From Octadecabacter arcticus 238 (GTDB taxonomy: Bacteria; Pseudomonadota; Alphaproteobacteria; Rhodobacterales; Rhodobacteraceae), in NCBI RefSeq assembly GCF_000155735.2, contig NC_020908.1, positions 2,733,001 to 2,797,000 of the forward strand: 64,000 bases of DNA, given 5' to 3'. A model generated the notes under the pieces. The model worked only from the letters and a program-made list of their open reading frames with translations, did not search any database and was not told where the DNA came from. Positions 26,463 to 35,886 of this stretch are shown here, one piece after another (the stretch's first letter is position 1; each line of letters begins with the position of its first letter). The position numbers were made by a program, and so were the translations under genes.

Positions 26463-27503
26463 ATGTCCGATACAATGGTTCGGTTCGATAACGTTAACAT
26501 AGTGTTCGGGAAAAAGCCCACAGAAGCACTGCCTCTTATGGATGACGGACTATCCCGTTCTGAGATAAAAGAGCGAACCGGGCAGGTGTTGGGTGTCCAC
26601 AATTGCTCGCTCGACGTCAGAAACGGTGAAATCCTCGTCTTGATGGGGCTATCAGGCTCTGGCAAGTCGACGCTCCTGCGCGCCGTCAACGGGCTGAATC
26701 CGGTGGTACGCGGTACAGTCAAGGTCAATTCAGGCGCTGGTCTGGTGGATGTCGTGGGCGCCCCCCCCCGCGCTCTGCGCAAGCTGCGCATCGAGCGAGT
26801 CGCAATGGTGTTTCAGCAGTTCGGACTGCTGCCATGGCGGACGGTGATCGACAACGTGGCTTATGGGCTGGAGGTGGCGGGCGTTGCAGCGCCCGAACGC
26901 TACGCCCGCGCACGTGCGCAGCTCGATCTGGTGCATTTGTCAGAATGGGCAGATCGCAAGGTTGACGAACTGTCCGGGGGCATGCAGCAACGCGTCGGAC
27001 TTGCGCGAGCCTTTGCAACCGACGCCCCGATCCTGTTGATGGACGAGCCATTTTCCGCACTTGACCCTCTGATCCGTAACAAGCTTCAGGACGAGCTCCT
27101 TGAACTGCAGGAGAAATTGGGGCGCACGATCATATTCGTTAGTCACGATCTGGATGAAGCGCTGAAAATTGGTACTCGTATCGCAATCATGGAGGGTGGC
27201 CGGATCGTACAATGTGCTGAGCCACAAGATATCGTTCTGAACCCTGCGACGCCCTACGTTGCCGAATTCGTGGCACATATGAACCCGCTGAATGTGTTGC
27301 GGGCAATGGAGATCATGATCCCGCTAAATCAGCAGATCGCAGCTGATGCACGTGCGATACCAGAGACAACACCGCTTCGGGACATCATTGCGATGTTGTT
27401 GGATGACTTGAGTGACATCGTGGTCACTGGATGCAACGGACCAGTTGGTCTGATCGACACGAAGGCTGCTCTTTCCTGTTTGCTTCGAACCCAAAAAGTC
27501 TAA
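26463..27503 (+). CDS. choV: Choline ABC transporter ATP-binding protein
   Basis: ATPase that drives the ChoW permease. It has Walker A GLSGSGKST, Q-loop MVFQQFGLLPWRT, signature LSGGMQQRVGLARA, Walker B ILLMDEPFSALD and the switch VSHDLDEA. The 346-residue length and the tail after ITLNPATPYVAEFVAHMNPL-like sequence fit the OpuAA/ProV class with an abbreviated C-terminal regulatory region. Last gene of the operon; a very strong hairpin begins 29 bp after the stop. Confidence 0.92.
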   Translation: MSDTMVRFDNVNIVFGKKPTEALPLMDDGLSRSEIKERTGQVLGVHNCSLDVRNGEILVLMGLSGSGKSTLLRAVNGLNPVVRGTVKVNSGAGLVDVVGAPPRALRKLRIERVAMVFQQFGLLPWRTVIDNVAYGLEVAGVAAPERYARARAQLDLVHLSEWADRKVDELSGGMQQRVGLARAFATDAPILLMDEPFSALDPLIRNKLQDELLELQEKLGRTIIFVSHDLDEALKIGTRIAIMEGGRIVQCAEPQDIVLNPATPYVAEFVAHMNPLNVLRAMEIMIPLNQQIAADARAIPETTPLRDIIAMLLDDLSDIVVTGCNGPVGLIDTKAALSCLLRTQKV

Positions 27504-27531
27504 CAGCCCATCAGTCGGAGCTGTGAACAGA

Positions 27532-27575
27532 AGCATCTCGCCAAAAACCTGATTCATTGGTTTTGGCGAGATGCT
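27532..27575 (+). terminator. Strong hairpin after choV
   Basis: AGCATCTCGCCAAAA and TTTTGGCGAGATGCT form a nearly perfect stem of about 17 bp with a short loop. It is followed by CTAAAAAAT rather than a U-run, so it may block RNA decay or act as a weak terminator. The interval 27504-28044 contains no gene. Confidence 0.5.
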
Positions 27576-27760
27576 CTAAAAAATCGATCAGTGAGTATGT
27601 TCATAACGGCATCGCTTGGCGTCATTGCCGAGGCTGCCGTTGGCTGCGTCACTGAACAGCCGCAGTTTGGGCTTCTAGCTGCCTTTCGCCGCGTTTGCGC
27701 AATAGAAAAAACTGGCTGATGCCCTGAGCGTCCGCTTTCTTCACGCTGCCCTTTCGATTT

Positions 27761-27831
27761 CGCGCTTGCAGCGAATGGCCGCTCCCCGCCCTTCATGTCG
27801 AAATGTGCATAGCGCAGCATCTGTCACTATC
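27761..27831. repeat. Intergenic repeat K, copy 2
   Basis: CGCGCTTGCAGCGAATGG, CCCGCCCTTCATGTCGAAA and GCGCAGCATCTGTCACTATC match the block at 50531-50604 almost exactly. Non-coding. Confidence 0.65.
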
Positions 27832-28044
27832 GCCCTAAGCAGCACCCGCCAATGCTGACTGGTTATAACTTCCTCATCCACGGGGACTTCTGGCTCAACT
27901 CAAACCCATCACCATAGCTGCTGCCCAAACCAGCGGTGCTCCAACTCTCCAAGTGAGTCTATGATGTCTGCACCCTCCGTGCCAATAAGCGTGAGACAAT
28001 TGACTGGCTAAAGTTTACACTTGAGGGCGTAGGAGAACGAACCC

Positions 28045-28527
28045 ATGGTTATGCCTTCACAATCACCACTTTCGCCAGATGCTGGATCTGGAGCCGTTTT
28101 GGCCCCAACGTCGCCTCCCCGCGTTGTTAATGCGCCGTTGGCTCCCACAGCGGAACTGACGAGCATCCCAAAGCGACGCAACTTCACAGCCAAATACAAA
28201 CTGCGCATTCTGGATGAGACGGACCAAGTGGCAGACACTGGCGGGGTTTCCGCCATTCTACGGCGGGAGGGGCTTTATTCCTCTGCACTGACCGATTGGC
28301 GCCGTGCGCGGGCGGCCGGCACATTGGGTGCATTGCAGCCAATGCGCCGTGGCCCACAAAAGGCACCTGCCAATCCATTGCAAGCTGAGCTGACCAAGGC
28401 CAACCGTGAGGTGACAGCCTTGCGGCGCCGTCTGGATCAGGCGGAAGCCATCATTGCCATCCCAAAAAAAGTGGCGGGACTTCTGGACGAGATGGAGCAG
28501 ACGCAAGAGCGCAGCGGCAAATCATGA
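28045..28527 (+). CDS. IS3-family transposase OrfA
   Basis: Helix-turn-helix subunit of an IS3-type transposase: [40 protein letters not shown] and a C-terminal leucine-rich helix with regular heptads ([20 protein letters not shown]). AGGAG stands before the ATG. Its stop overlaps the start of OrfB by four bases (ATGA), so here the two proteins are made by coupling rather than by a frameshift. Confidence 0.88.
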   Translation: MVMPSQSPLSPDAGSGAVLAPTSPPRVVNAPLAPTAELTSIPKRRNFTAKYKLRILDETDQVADTGGVSAILRREGLYSSALTDWRRARAAGTLGALQPMRRGPQKAPANPLQAELTKANREVTALRRRLDQAEAIIAIPKKVAGLLDEMEQTQERSGKS

Positions 28528-29420
28528 TGGCCGTCGCGATTGCATTGCCCACCGGCAGCGGCTTGACCTCGGCTGTCTGCGCCGCGCTATCATTATCGCG
28601 CGCGAGCGTTCTTCGACAGCGTGCGGCGCTGACGGCACCACCACGCACACGCCCACCGCGCGCAGCGTCTTCGCGGGCTCTACCGGAAAGGGAAAGAGAC
28701 CAGGTATTGCACCACCTGCGCGAACCCCGCTTTGCGGATCAGACGCCCACAGAGGTCTTTGCCACCTTGCTGGATGAAGGCACCTATCTGTGTTCAATCC
28801 GCACGATGTATCGGATATTGGCCGCGCAGGGCGAAGTTGGCGAACGCCGCCGACAGCGCACACATCCCGTCTATCAAAAGCCTGAACTTCTAGCTGAAGC
28901 CCCCAATCAGGTCTGGTCTTGGGACATCACCAAGCTGAGGGGCCCGGTGAAATGGTCCTACTTCTATCTCTATGTCATCCTCGACATCTTCAGCCGCCGC
29001 GTTGTTGGCTGGCGCGTCGAGCACGCGGAGAGCGCCAGCCAGTTCAAAGAGCTGTTCATCGACGCGATGGAAAAACACGAGGTTCCACGCGATCAGCTGA
29101 CATTGCATGCAGATCGCGGTGGGCCCATGAAGGCAAAGATGACAGCCCTGATGCTGGTTGATCTTGGTGTGCTCAAGTCCCACAGTCGGCCCCACACCTC
29201 AAACGACAACCCGTTCTCCGAAGCCCACTTCAAAACACTGAAATATCAGCCAGAGTTCCCCAAGAACTTTGAAACCATCGAGCAGGCTCGCGCATTCTGC
29301 CGCAGGTTCTTTGCATGGTATAACCAAGACCATCATCACGCCGGGATTGGTCTGATGACGCCCGACCAAATCCATTTTGGGCAGACCTTTCTGGACTCAT
29401 TATCTGGTGTCAGCGCTTGA
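28524..29420 (+). CDS. IS3-family transposase OrfB, probably 3'-truncated
   Basis: Integrase-type catalytic subunit with the DDE triad in [26 protein letters not shown] and [15 protein letters not shown]. After [10 protein letters not shown] the frame runs only 15 more residues and stops. The comparable protein encoded at 35887-36948 continues about 50 residues past the equivalent point, so this copy has probably lost its 3' end and the right inverted repeat. No target duplication could be found. Probably immobile. Confidence 0.82.
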   Translation: MMAVAIALPTGSGLTSAVCAALSLSRASVLRQRAALTAPPRTRPPRAASSRALPERERDQVLHHLREPRFADQTPTEVFATLLDEGTYLCSIRTMYRILAAQGEVGERRRQRTHPVYQKPELLAEAPNQVWSWDITKLRGPVKWSYFYLYVILDIFSRRVVGWRVEHAESASQFKELFIDAMEKHEVPRDQLTLHADRGGPMKAKMTALMLVDLGVLKSHSRPHTSNDNPFSEAHFKTLKYQPEFPKNFETIEQARAFCRRFFAWYNQDHHHAGIGLMTPDQIHFGQTFLDSLSGVSA

Positions 29421-30435
29421 GAGGTTCTTTGATTTCCACCCACGTTTTTTTGAATGGATCATTGGATGATAGCTCGCACATGCCAAAGCTAACTCAAACA
29501 GCTATTCGATTGGATATGCCTGCTCTCTTTTGGCCCACCTTCTTACTCTTACTGGACTATTACAGACTCAACAGCTTCAGCTACATTTTAGGCATAGTAG
29601 TGGAGCTGAACCAGACATTAGAGCGAGTGGCATGTTGCGTTACGGCCAGTGCCATTCAATCCAAACCGGTAAAGTGAAGAAGCTACTAAGCGAGAACCGT
29701 CAGTTGAGTGTACCGACTTTAGGGGAGACTTTAGGGAAGGAGCCTCGCTGACGGTTCTTTAGCGTGTTCCAGTTGTCTGTCTCATGTCCCACTCCTCAGT
29801 GGTTAATGATGAGCCTAACAACACCCTCTTATCAAATACCGCTATTTGGACGTCAGACATTTCAACATCGACTATGAGGTTCCATCGAAAATTTCGGTCG
29901 GGGCTTACTGTCGTTACTTGGGGTGTCGAAAGGTCGACAGTAAGTCCCTTCTAAATACATTCTACCTTAGATTTCCTGTCATCAGTGAGGGGTATATCAC
30001 TGGCTGTGATCTAGGCGTTTAGCATCCAGATATGTCATCCATAGCATTTTAGATTGCTTTGACCTAACGATTTTTCTGATGGCTTATAAACGTGCTTTGA
30101 CCGCCCTCCGACTGCCCCCTCCTACATAAGGGTAGAGATAGCAGCTAAGAGGGCCTGTATGAGCGTCCTGTGGGTCATTCTAAGCTAGACAACACGCACC
30201 CTTTTAAGCCCCATGGTCTTATGGCCCCCCCCAGCGAAAACTCAAGTGCTTCAACAGCATCTCGGCAAGGGCGTTGGCCGGAATATCAGGTAGTTTGCTA
30301 ATGTTATATAAACCCTAGACACCCACATCATCCTCATGCTGGAATACAACATAACTACAATCACTTAGGTCATAATTACTGACTTATATTATCGGGATTT
30401 GGTATTGGCTACACTGCGTTGAATAACATCAGCTT
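29421..30435. other. AT-rich stretch without a recognisable gene
   Basis: About 1 kb with only short frames. One (29530-29751, plus) could be the C-terminal stub of a lost gene. A long-range inverted repeat AGAACCGTCAG ... CTGACGGTTCT (about 29695-29761) ends in TTTA and could terminate it. Base composition shifts toward A+T here and stays so to about 42.5 kb, consistent with acquired DNA. Confidence 0.45.
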
Positions 30436-30941
30436 ATGGCGCTGCGTGAAAAAAAATGTATATCTAAAGGTATGACCAACATGGCTGATCTACCCGAAAT
30501 CGATGTATGGCACTCTAAACCCTTGGACGTTCACATTTGGTCAGAGCATCCTAAAATCAATCAGGTTGTAGATACGGTCTATGAAAGCCTTACAGAGGAA
30601 AATAGGGTCCTGATCAGTGGCAAGAGTAATAATCAAGGCAAGGCATCTGGTAGGACTCACCTGAAAGTTGTTCTGGTCGATTTGTATGTAGCTTGTAAGA
30701 CTGACCCGCAGCTCTGCATAGGTGTTGCTCTTGGCAATGACGCGTACAAGGTTGGCAGTAGATATAACGCCCTACATATATCCTCTAGAATGCGTAAAGT
30801 TATTGAGGCGCTTACCGATGAAGGCTTCATAGACTTTAAACAAGGTAGCAACAACAGATCAGGTGGAGGCGTCGGCAACCATACGTCTAGGATTAGGGCC
30901 ACGACGAAATTAACAGAGTTATTCTCACCACTTGTCTGGAG
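30436..30941 (+). pseudogene. 5' part of a replication-like protein gene, cut by IS256 copy 1
   Basis: The frame encodes ADLPEIDVWHSKPLDVHIWS, then YESLTEENR and a winged-helix-like stretch YNALHISSRMRKVIEALTDE, GFIDFKQG, and runs into the left end of the IS256 element at 30942. The likely start is 30472 or 30481 (AAAGG precedes). The overall pattern resembles a family of plasmid/phage-borne proteins with an N-terminal winged helix and a polymerase-like C-terminus; this assignment is from memory and is tentative. The remainder of the gene lies beyond the IS copies at 32329-34243, with the central part missing. Confidence 0.55.
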
Positions 30942-32328
30942 GAGTTATTGTCAAATCTGGTGTTTGAGTATTGTTGGTCATGCGGTGATCTGGTCGGGGT
31001 TTGTGGTTTCGATTCCGTCTTTGAACGTGACGCCTGTGATGACTTTTGCGAGGTAGTCAAAGCCGCGTAGCTTCCTCCAATTTTGCTCAGCACATTGCCC
31101 CAGTTTGAACATCATGTGCAGCATGCCATCGCGTGACAGGCAGCCCTTTGAACGCTTGGTACGATGCCGGATCGTCGCGAAGGCCGATTCAATTGGATTG
31201 CTAGTGCGGATGCTTTGCCAATGCTGCGCCGGGAAGTCGAAGAATGCCATGAGTTCCTCACGATCTTTTTGCAGGCATAGTGTGGCCTTGGGATATTTGG
31301 GTTCGTAGGTTTTGATGAACAGATCGAACGCCTTTTCTGCATCGACTTTGGTCTCGGCCTGCCAGATGTCGTGCAGCGCGGCCTTGGCTTTTGGCTGAGA
31401 CAGCTTGGGTAAACAATTGAGCACGTTCACCGTTTTGTGTTGCCAACAGCGTTGATGGCGGGTCTCAGGATAGACTTCGTCCATGGCCGCCCAAAACCCC
31501 ATGGCACCGTCCCCGATGGCCAGTTTGGGCGCATTCATGCCTCGGCTTTTGAGGTTAAGCAGAACCTCGCGCCAGCTCTGCGTGGCCTCGCGCACCCCAT
31601 CTTCAATTGCCAGAAATCGCTTCTTGCCACGGGCAGTTACCCCAATAATAACAAGGGCACAGAGCTTGTCATCCTCGCCCCGAAGGCCGCTGTGAACGCC
31701 GTCGGCCCAGATATAGACGATGGGCTCGTCATCTAACTCAGCGCCTTTCCAAGCCTCGTATTCATTGGCCCAATCGCGTTTTAAACGCGAAACCGTATTA
31801 GCCGACAAGCCAACGGCATCTGGGCCCAGAAGAACCTTGAGGGCGGGAGCCATCTCGCCGCTGGAGATCCCTTTGAGGTAAAGCCATGGCAAGGCCGCTT
31901 CCAGCGTCTTCGTGCGGCGCACATAGGGCGGCACCAGGGCAGACCGGAATGTCACCGGTGTGCCGTCCTTGGACCGAACCTTTGGAATGCGCACGCTCAC
32001 AGGGCCAATGCCCGTTTGAAACGGGCGGGCCGGATGATGTCCGTTACGCACGACTGCCGCGTGACCGGCATCGGTGCGTAAGCCGGTAAATTGCGCCAAA
32101 TAACTGACAAGCTCAGCCTCAACTGCTGTCGCGATCAATTGTTGTGCTCCCGTTTTCAGCAACTCCGTCAACGCGTCCGTCATCTCGTCTCGACGCGCAA
32201 AATCAACAATGTTAGTAGTTCCCATGGTGGTGTATCTCCTTTGGTTGGGCTGCTGTCTTCCAACAACAATTCAACCAGATACGCCGCCAACCTTCAAACC
32301 ACTCAAACACCAGATTCAGTCATAGCTC
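30942..32328 (-). mobile_element. IS256-family element, copy 1
   Basis: 1387 bp, nearly identical to the copy at 32693-34079. Ends are imperfect 28-bp inverted repeats sharing AATCTGGTGTTTGAGT. The 8-9 bp flanks do not match (GTCTGGAG left, ATATTTCA right), so there is no target duplication. With the loss of the middle of the host gene this suggests a deletion next to the element. Confidence 0.88.
30978..32225 (-). CDS. IS256 (mutator-type) transposase, copy 1
   Basis: 415-residue mutator-type DDE transposase. It has IVYIWADGVHSGLRGEDDK (first Asp), LAIGDGAMGFWAAMDEVYPE with the downstream WQHKTVNVLNCLPK (second Asp, C/H region), and SNPIESAFATIRHRTKRSKG (Glu). The frame is complete, with normal family length. 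It differs from copy 2 by only three residues (Pro/Leu, Ala/Ser, Val/Met), so the two duplicated recently. Probably active. Confidence 0.92.
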   Translation of the reverse strand: MGTTNIVDFARRDEMTDALTELLKTGAQQLIATAVEAELVSYLAQFTGLRTDAGHAAVVRNGHHPARPFQTGIGPVSVRIPKVRSKDGTPVTFRSALVPPYVRRTKTLEAALPWLYLKGISSGEMAPALKVLLGPDAVGLSANTVSRLKRDWANEYEAWKGAELDDEPIVYIWADGVHSGLRGEDDKLCALVIIGVTARGKKRFLAIEDGVREATQSWREVLLNLKSRGMNAPKLAIGDGAMGFWAAMDEVYPETRHQRCWQHKTVNVLNCLPKLSQPKAKAALHDIWQAETKVDAEKAFDLFIKTYEPKYPKATLCLQKDREELMAFFDFPAQHWQSIRTSNPIESAFATIRHRTKRSKGCLSRDGMLHMMFKLGQCAEQNWRKLRGFDYLAKVITGVTFKDGIETTNPDQITA

Positions 32329-32692
32329 ATATTTCAAGCATTCAGGAAGGATCAACCAGCAGGATCACTAGAGAAGAAGCTGACTAATGTTGAGCTATCA
32401 AAGCTACTAGAAGCATTCCTAAAGAGGCTACCACATCTAGGAGATGACCTATGTTCTGATAAAGGCATCAAATTAATGTTTATTGATAGCCAAATTACAG
32501 AGAGCATCATTAAGACCTTTGTAGAGCACAACGTCCCAATTCTATCAGTTCATGATTCTTATATCGTGGAAACAAACAGAGTTGATCTTCTTAGAGGTGC
32601 AATGTCTAAAGCAACCAAAAACCTTGTAGGAAGAGACCTAGCAGTAGAACAAGAAGTTCCTAGCTATAATGGTATCATGGCCATGCAGTCAG

Positions 32693-34079
32693 GAGTTATT
32701 GTCAAATCTGGTGTTTGAGTATTGTTGGTCATGCGGTGATCTGGTCGGGGTTTGTGGTTTCGATTCCGTCTTTGAACGTGACGCCTGTGATGACTTTTGC
32801 GAGGTAGTCAAAGCCGCGTAGCTTCCTCCAATTTTGCTCAGCACATTGCCCCAGTTTGAACATCATGTGCAGCATGCCATCGCGTGACAGGCAGCCCTTT
32901 GAACGCTTGGTACGATGCCGGATCGTCGCGAAGGCCGATTCAATTGGATTGCTAGTGCGGATGCTTTGCCAATGCTGCGCCGGGAAGTCGAAGAATGCCA
33001 TGAGTTCCTCACGATCTTTTTGCAGGCATAGTGTGGCCTTGGGGTATTTGGGTTCGTAGGTTTTGATGAACAGATCGAACGCCTTTTCTGCATCGACTTT
33101 GGTCTCGGCCTGCCAGATGTCGTGCAGCGCGGCCTTGGCTTTTGGCTGAGACAGCTTGGGTAAACAATTGAGCACGTTCATCGTTTTGTGTTGCCAACAG
33201 CGTTGATGGCGGGTCTCAGGATAGACTTCGTCCATGGCCGCCCAAAACCCCATGGCACCGTCCCCGATGGCCAGTTTGGGCGCATTCATGCCTCGGCTTT
33301 TGAGGTTAAGCAGAACCTCGCGCCAGCTCTGCGTGGACTCGCGCACCCCATCCTCAATTGCCAGAAATCGCTTCTTGCCACGGGCAGTTACCCCAATAAT
33401 AACAAGGGCACAGAGCTTGTCATCCTCGCCCCGAAGGCCGCTGTGAACGCCGTCGGCCCAGATATAGACGATGGGCTCGTCATCTAACTCAGCGCCTTTC
33501 CAAGCCTCGTATTCATTGGCCCAATCGCGTTTTAAACGCGAAACCGTATTAGCCGACAAGCCAACGGCATCTGGGCCCAGAAGAACCTTGAGGGCGGGAG
33601 CCATCTCGCCGCTGGAGATCCCTTTGAGGTAAAGCCATGGCAAGGCCGCTTCCAGCGTCTTCGTGCGGCGCACATAGGGCGGCACCAGGGCAGACCGGAA
33701 TGTCACCAGTGTGCCGTCCTTGGACCGAACCTTTGGAATGCGCACGCTCACAGGGCCAATGCCCGTTTGAAACGGGCGGGCCGGATGATGTCCATTACGC
33801 ACGACTGCCGCGTGACCGGCATCGGTGCGTAAGCCGGTAAATTGCGCCAAATAACTGACAAGCTCAGCCTCAACTGCTGTCGCGATCAATTGTTGTGCTC
33901 CCGTTTTCAGCAACTCCGTCAACGCGTCCGTCATCTCGTCTCGACGCGCAAAATCAACAATGTTAGTAGTTCCCATGGTGGTGTATCTCCTTTGGTTGGG
34001 CTGCTGTCTTCCAACAACAATTCAACCAGATACGCCGCCAACCTTCAAACCACTCAAACACCAGATTCAGTCATAGCTC
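32693..34079 (-). mobile_element. IS256-family element, copy 2, with 9-bp target duplication
   Basis: 1387 bp, flanked by TGCAGTCAG on both sides (32684-32692 and 34080-34088). Inverted ends as in copy 1. The clean duplication shows a simple insertion into the already IS-hit replication-like gene. Confidence 0.93.
32729..33976 (-). CDS. IS256 (mutator-type) transposase, copy 2
   Basis: 415 residues, 99% identical to the product at 30978-32225. The catalytic blocks (VYIWADGVHSGLRGED, LAIGDGAMGFW, SNPIESAFATIRHR) are intact. The start and ribosome site GGAGATACACC are identical in the two copies. Given intact ends and target duplication, this is the best candidate for an active IS in the zone. 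Confidence 0.92.
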   Translation of the reverse strand: MGTTNIVDFARRDEMTDALTELLKTGAQQLIATAVEAELVSYLAQFTGLRTDAGHAAVVRNGHHPARPFQTGIGPVSVRIPKVRSKDGTLVTFRSALVPPYVRRTKTLEAALPWLYLKGISSGEMAPALKVLLGPDAVGLSANTVSRLKRDWANEYEAWKGAELDDEPIVYIWADGVHSGLRGEDDKLCALVIIGVTARGKKRFLAIEDGVRESTQSWREVLLNLKSRGMNAPKLAIGDGAMGFWAAMDEVYPETRHQRCWQHKTMNVLNCLPKLSQPKAKAALHDIWQAETKVDAEKAFDLFIKTYEPKYPKATLCLQKDREELMAFFDFPAQHWQSIRTSNPIESAFATIRHRTKRSKGCLSRDGMLHMMFKLGQCAEQNWRKLRGFDYLAKVITGVTFKDGIETTNPDQITA

Positions 34080-34395
34080 TGCAGTCAGTTGATAGAAGTA
34101 GATATCTTGAGACCTTTAACGATGTTCTAGCTATGACCAACCAGACAGAACAATACTCAGATAGAATACTCAAATTTATGAACTTCAGGAGGGACAACTT
34201 CCATGAGACATACTGGATTGGTAAGACACCTGGAGAGCAGTAACAGTAGCCCCCTACCTGAGAACAGCAACAGTAGCCCTCTATCATTACTAGGATGAGT
34301 TGAGTTTAAGCTTGGCTATAGGCTTGCTAGATGACCTTAACGTTCACTTGCTGGTACTGGTTGCCAAAATTAGCTAATGGCCCTGAGTGAAGCCC

Positions 34396-34446
34396 TTTCG
34401 GCCTGTGAGGGGTTAATGAGGGCCTGTGCGTGCTATTCTTCGTGAG
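34396..34446. repeat. Intergenic repeat P, copy 1
   Basis: TTTCGGCCTGTGAGGGGT, TGAGGGCCTGT and TGCTATTCTTCGT recur in the same order and spacing at 35683-35730. The gap 34244-34708 otherwise holds two tandem AACAGTAGCCC motifs just after the replication-like gene (34243-34285) and nothing gene-like. Confidence 0.6.
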
Positions 34447-34708
34447 ATAAGCTGGCATATAGTCTGGTGAAGCCACCATAACATTGTTCTGTCCAGATTC
34501 CCTAACATAGAACTCCACCTGTCGTTGTAGTCAGCATACATACGTCTCAGCAAGTTCTCTTTGGCAATCTGGCCCAAAGGTAGCGTCAGAGGAATAATTC
34601 CAACAAGGCAATCATACTAGAAAAAACCTCCAAAAAGGGTATGGACTCTCGATCAGTTCGCTTACACATTTTTCATTCGATTATCTATAAAATAAGAAGG
34701 ATCACGCC

Positions 34709-34948
34709 ATGTCAGAGCCAGTAGTTGCGCAAAAATCGCCATACGCCATAGAAGTTGAAGCTGGGAAAAGTTACTTCTGGTGCGCCTGTGGGCAGAGCAG
34801 CAAGCAGCCGTTCTGTGATGGAAGCCATAAAGGTACGAATTTTACACCCGTTAAGTACACATCAGAAACGGACAGTAAGGTCTTCTTTTGTGGCTGTAAG
34901 GCTTCGGGAAAGGCACCAGTTTGCGATGGCAGTCACTCCAAGCTCTAA
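34709..34948 (+). CDS. CDGSH iron-sulfur domain protein
   Basis: 79-residue protein with two CDGSH [2Fe-2S] motifs: CACGQSSKQPFCDGSH and CGCKASGKAPVCDGSH. Each ligates a redox-active, acid-labile cluster through three Cys and one His. Two-motif bacterial forms like this are small soluble proteins of uncertain role in redox or iron handling. AGAAGGA precedes the ATG. It stands alone between mobile elements, followed directly by a tandem repeat. Confidence 0.9.
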   Translation: MSEPVVAQKSPYAIEVEAGKSYFWCACGQSSKQPFCDGSHKGTNFTPVKYTSETDSKVFFCGCKASGKAPVCDGSHSKL

Positions 34949-34970
34949 TTTGAAGCTGAGCAATTCTGTA

Positions 34971-35045
34971 GATGGTATGCAGATGGTATGCAGATGGTAT
35001 GCAGATGGTATGCAGATGGTATGCAGATGGTATGCAGATGGTATA
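34971..35045. repeat. 11-bp tandem repeat (six full units plus a partial)
   Basis: Unit GATGGTATGCA is repeated perfectly at 34971, 34982, 34993, 35004, 35015 and 35026, then a partial GATGGTATA at 35037. It begins 23 bp after the CDGSH stop. The period of 11 bp is close to one DNA helical turn. Confidence 0.97.
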
Positions 35046-35160
35046 TGGGCGCGATGTTGACTGTCAGTTGGATAATCACCCCACCGCTATAGCAAATGAG
35101 CCAAATATATTCTACTGTTGTCACCCATAAAATACTACAAATAAAGAATTTGGAGATCAA

Positions 35161-35490
35161 ATGTCGATTTATGATAAATTAACCAAAGCACTGTCTGACC
35201 GAGACATCGATGCGTATGCGGAAATCGTTCACAAAGATGCTGTCATCGTCTTTCATAAATCAGGAAAAACATTTTCCAAGACTGAGTGGATATCTATGGT
35301 TTCAAGTATAATAGACAATCCAAAATTTATATATGATTCATCACGCTGTGTTTATGAAAATGATGAAATCTTAGTTTCACATGATTTTATGTCTTACCCA
35401 GACGATACTAAAGAAGCTGTCATGCACGTTTACACTTTAAAAGACGGAAAAATGATCCGTATAGAAACTGGTGCTACGCCTCTGGATTGA
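35161..35490 (+). CDS. SnoaL/NTF2-like small protein
   Basis: 109-residue protein with the NTF2-like pattern: an N-terminal helix (YDKLTKALSDRDIDAYAEIV), then H-K-DAVIVFHKSGKTFSKTEW and a curved sheet ending VMHVYTLKDGKMIRIETGATPLD. Members of this fold include ketosteroid isomerases, cyclases and many uncharacterised proteins; no function can be named. GGAG lies 8-9 bases before the ATG. Its codon use is AT-rich like the surrounding zone. It is an isolated gene. Confidence 0.75.
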   Translation: MSIYDKLTKALSDRDIDAYAEIVHKDAVIVFHKSGKTFSKTEWISMVSSIIDNPKFIYDSSRCVYENDEILVSHDFMSYPDDTKEAVMHVYTLKDGKMIRIETGATPLD

Positions 35491-35520
35491 AGGCGTAAAT
35501 AGATCATACCGTACGTTAAC

Positions 35521-35620
35521 TTATTAATTCCCATAAAGCCGATAGAGCATGACAAATAACAATGCGCTGGGCCCCGTAGGATAAGACACCTGAGGCCTAG
35601 CGCGAATAGATCATTAGGTG
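35521..35620. repeat. Structured repeat H, copy 1
   Basis: About 100 bp that align with 35799-35855 plus 37516-37566. The core is a hairpin GCGCTGGGCC ... GGCCTAGCGC (35564-35603), one mismatch in the 10-bp stem. In the second copy the stem is GCGCTGG/CCAGCGC; bases differ in step on both arms. Confidence 0.6.
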
Positions 35621-35682
35621 ATCGTTGTGTTGACTTGCTGGGTTGGGTGGGTAAAATGTACAAAGGTAACTGTGCGGCGCTT

Positions 35683-35730
35683 TTTCGGCCTGTGAGGGGT
35701 CGCTGAGGGCCTGTTTTGCTATTCTTCGTA
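35683..35730. repeat. Intergenic repeat P, copy 2
   Basis: Same block as 34396-34446, with CGC replacing TAA in the centre and a 2-base gap. The interval 35491-35855 contains repeats H and P and no gene. Confidence 0.6.
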
Positions 35731-35886
35731 ATACCACCAATCAGTCACAGCGAAAATCTTGAGCATATCGTCTAGCAATGACGTTAGAGGTCTTGATTAT
35801 CAATTCCCGCAATGCAGATCGAGTATGACAAGTAAAAATGCGCTGGGCTACGTAGCGGTGTTTGTCAAAGGTGTTGTCCGCCAATT

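Larger units (their letters stand above)
32329..34243 (+). pseudogene. 3' part of the replication-like gene, split by IS256 copy 2
   Basis: In the same frame as the 5' part, the sequence after IS copy 1 reads IFQAFRKDQPAGSLEKKL, then LMFIDSQITESIIKTFVEHN, then VPILSVHDSYIVETNRVDLL, up to 32692. The frame resumes exactly after the duplicated 9 bases at 34089 and ends RRDNFHETYWIGKTPGEQ at 34243. VHDSY resembles motif C (HDS/HDE) of single-subunit polymerases, a weak hint at a replication role. Excising IS copy 2 and one target repeat rejoins this half precisely. The centre of the protein is missing at copy 1. Confidence 0.6.

Noticed and set aside
34971..35045. CRISPR array
   Set aside because: Units are 11 bp and directly abutting, with no spacers; no cas genes are present anywhere in the window.
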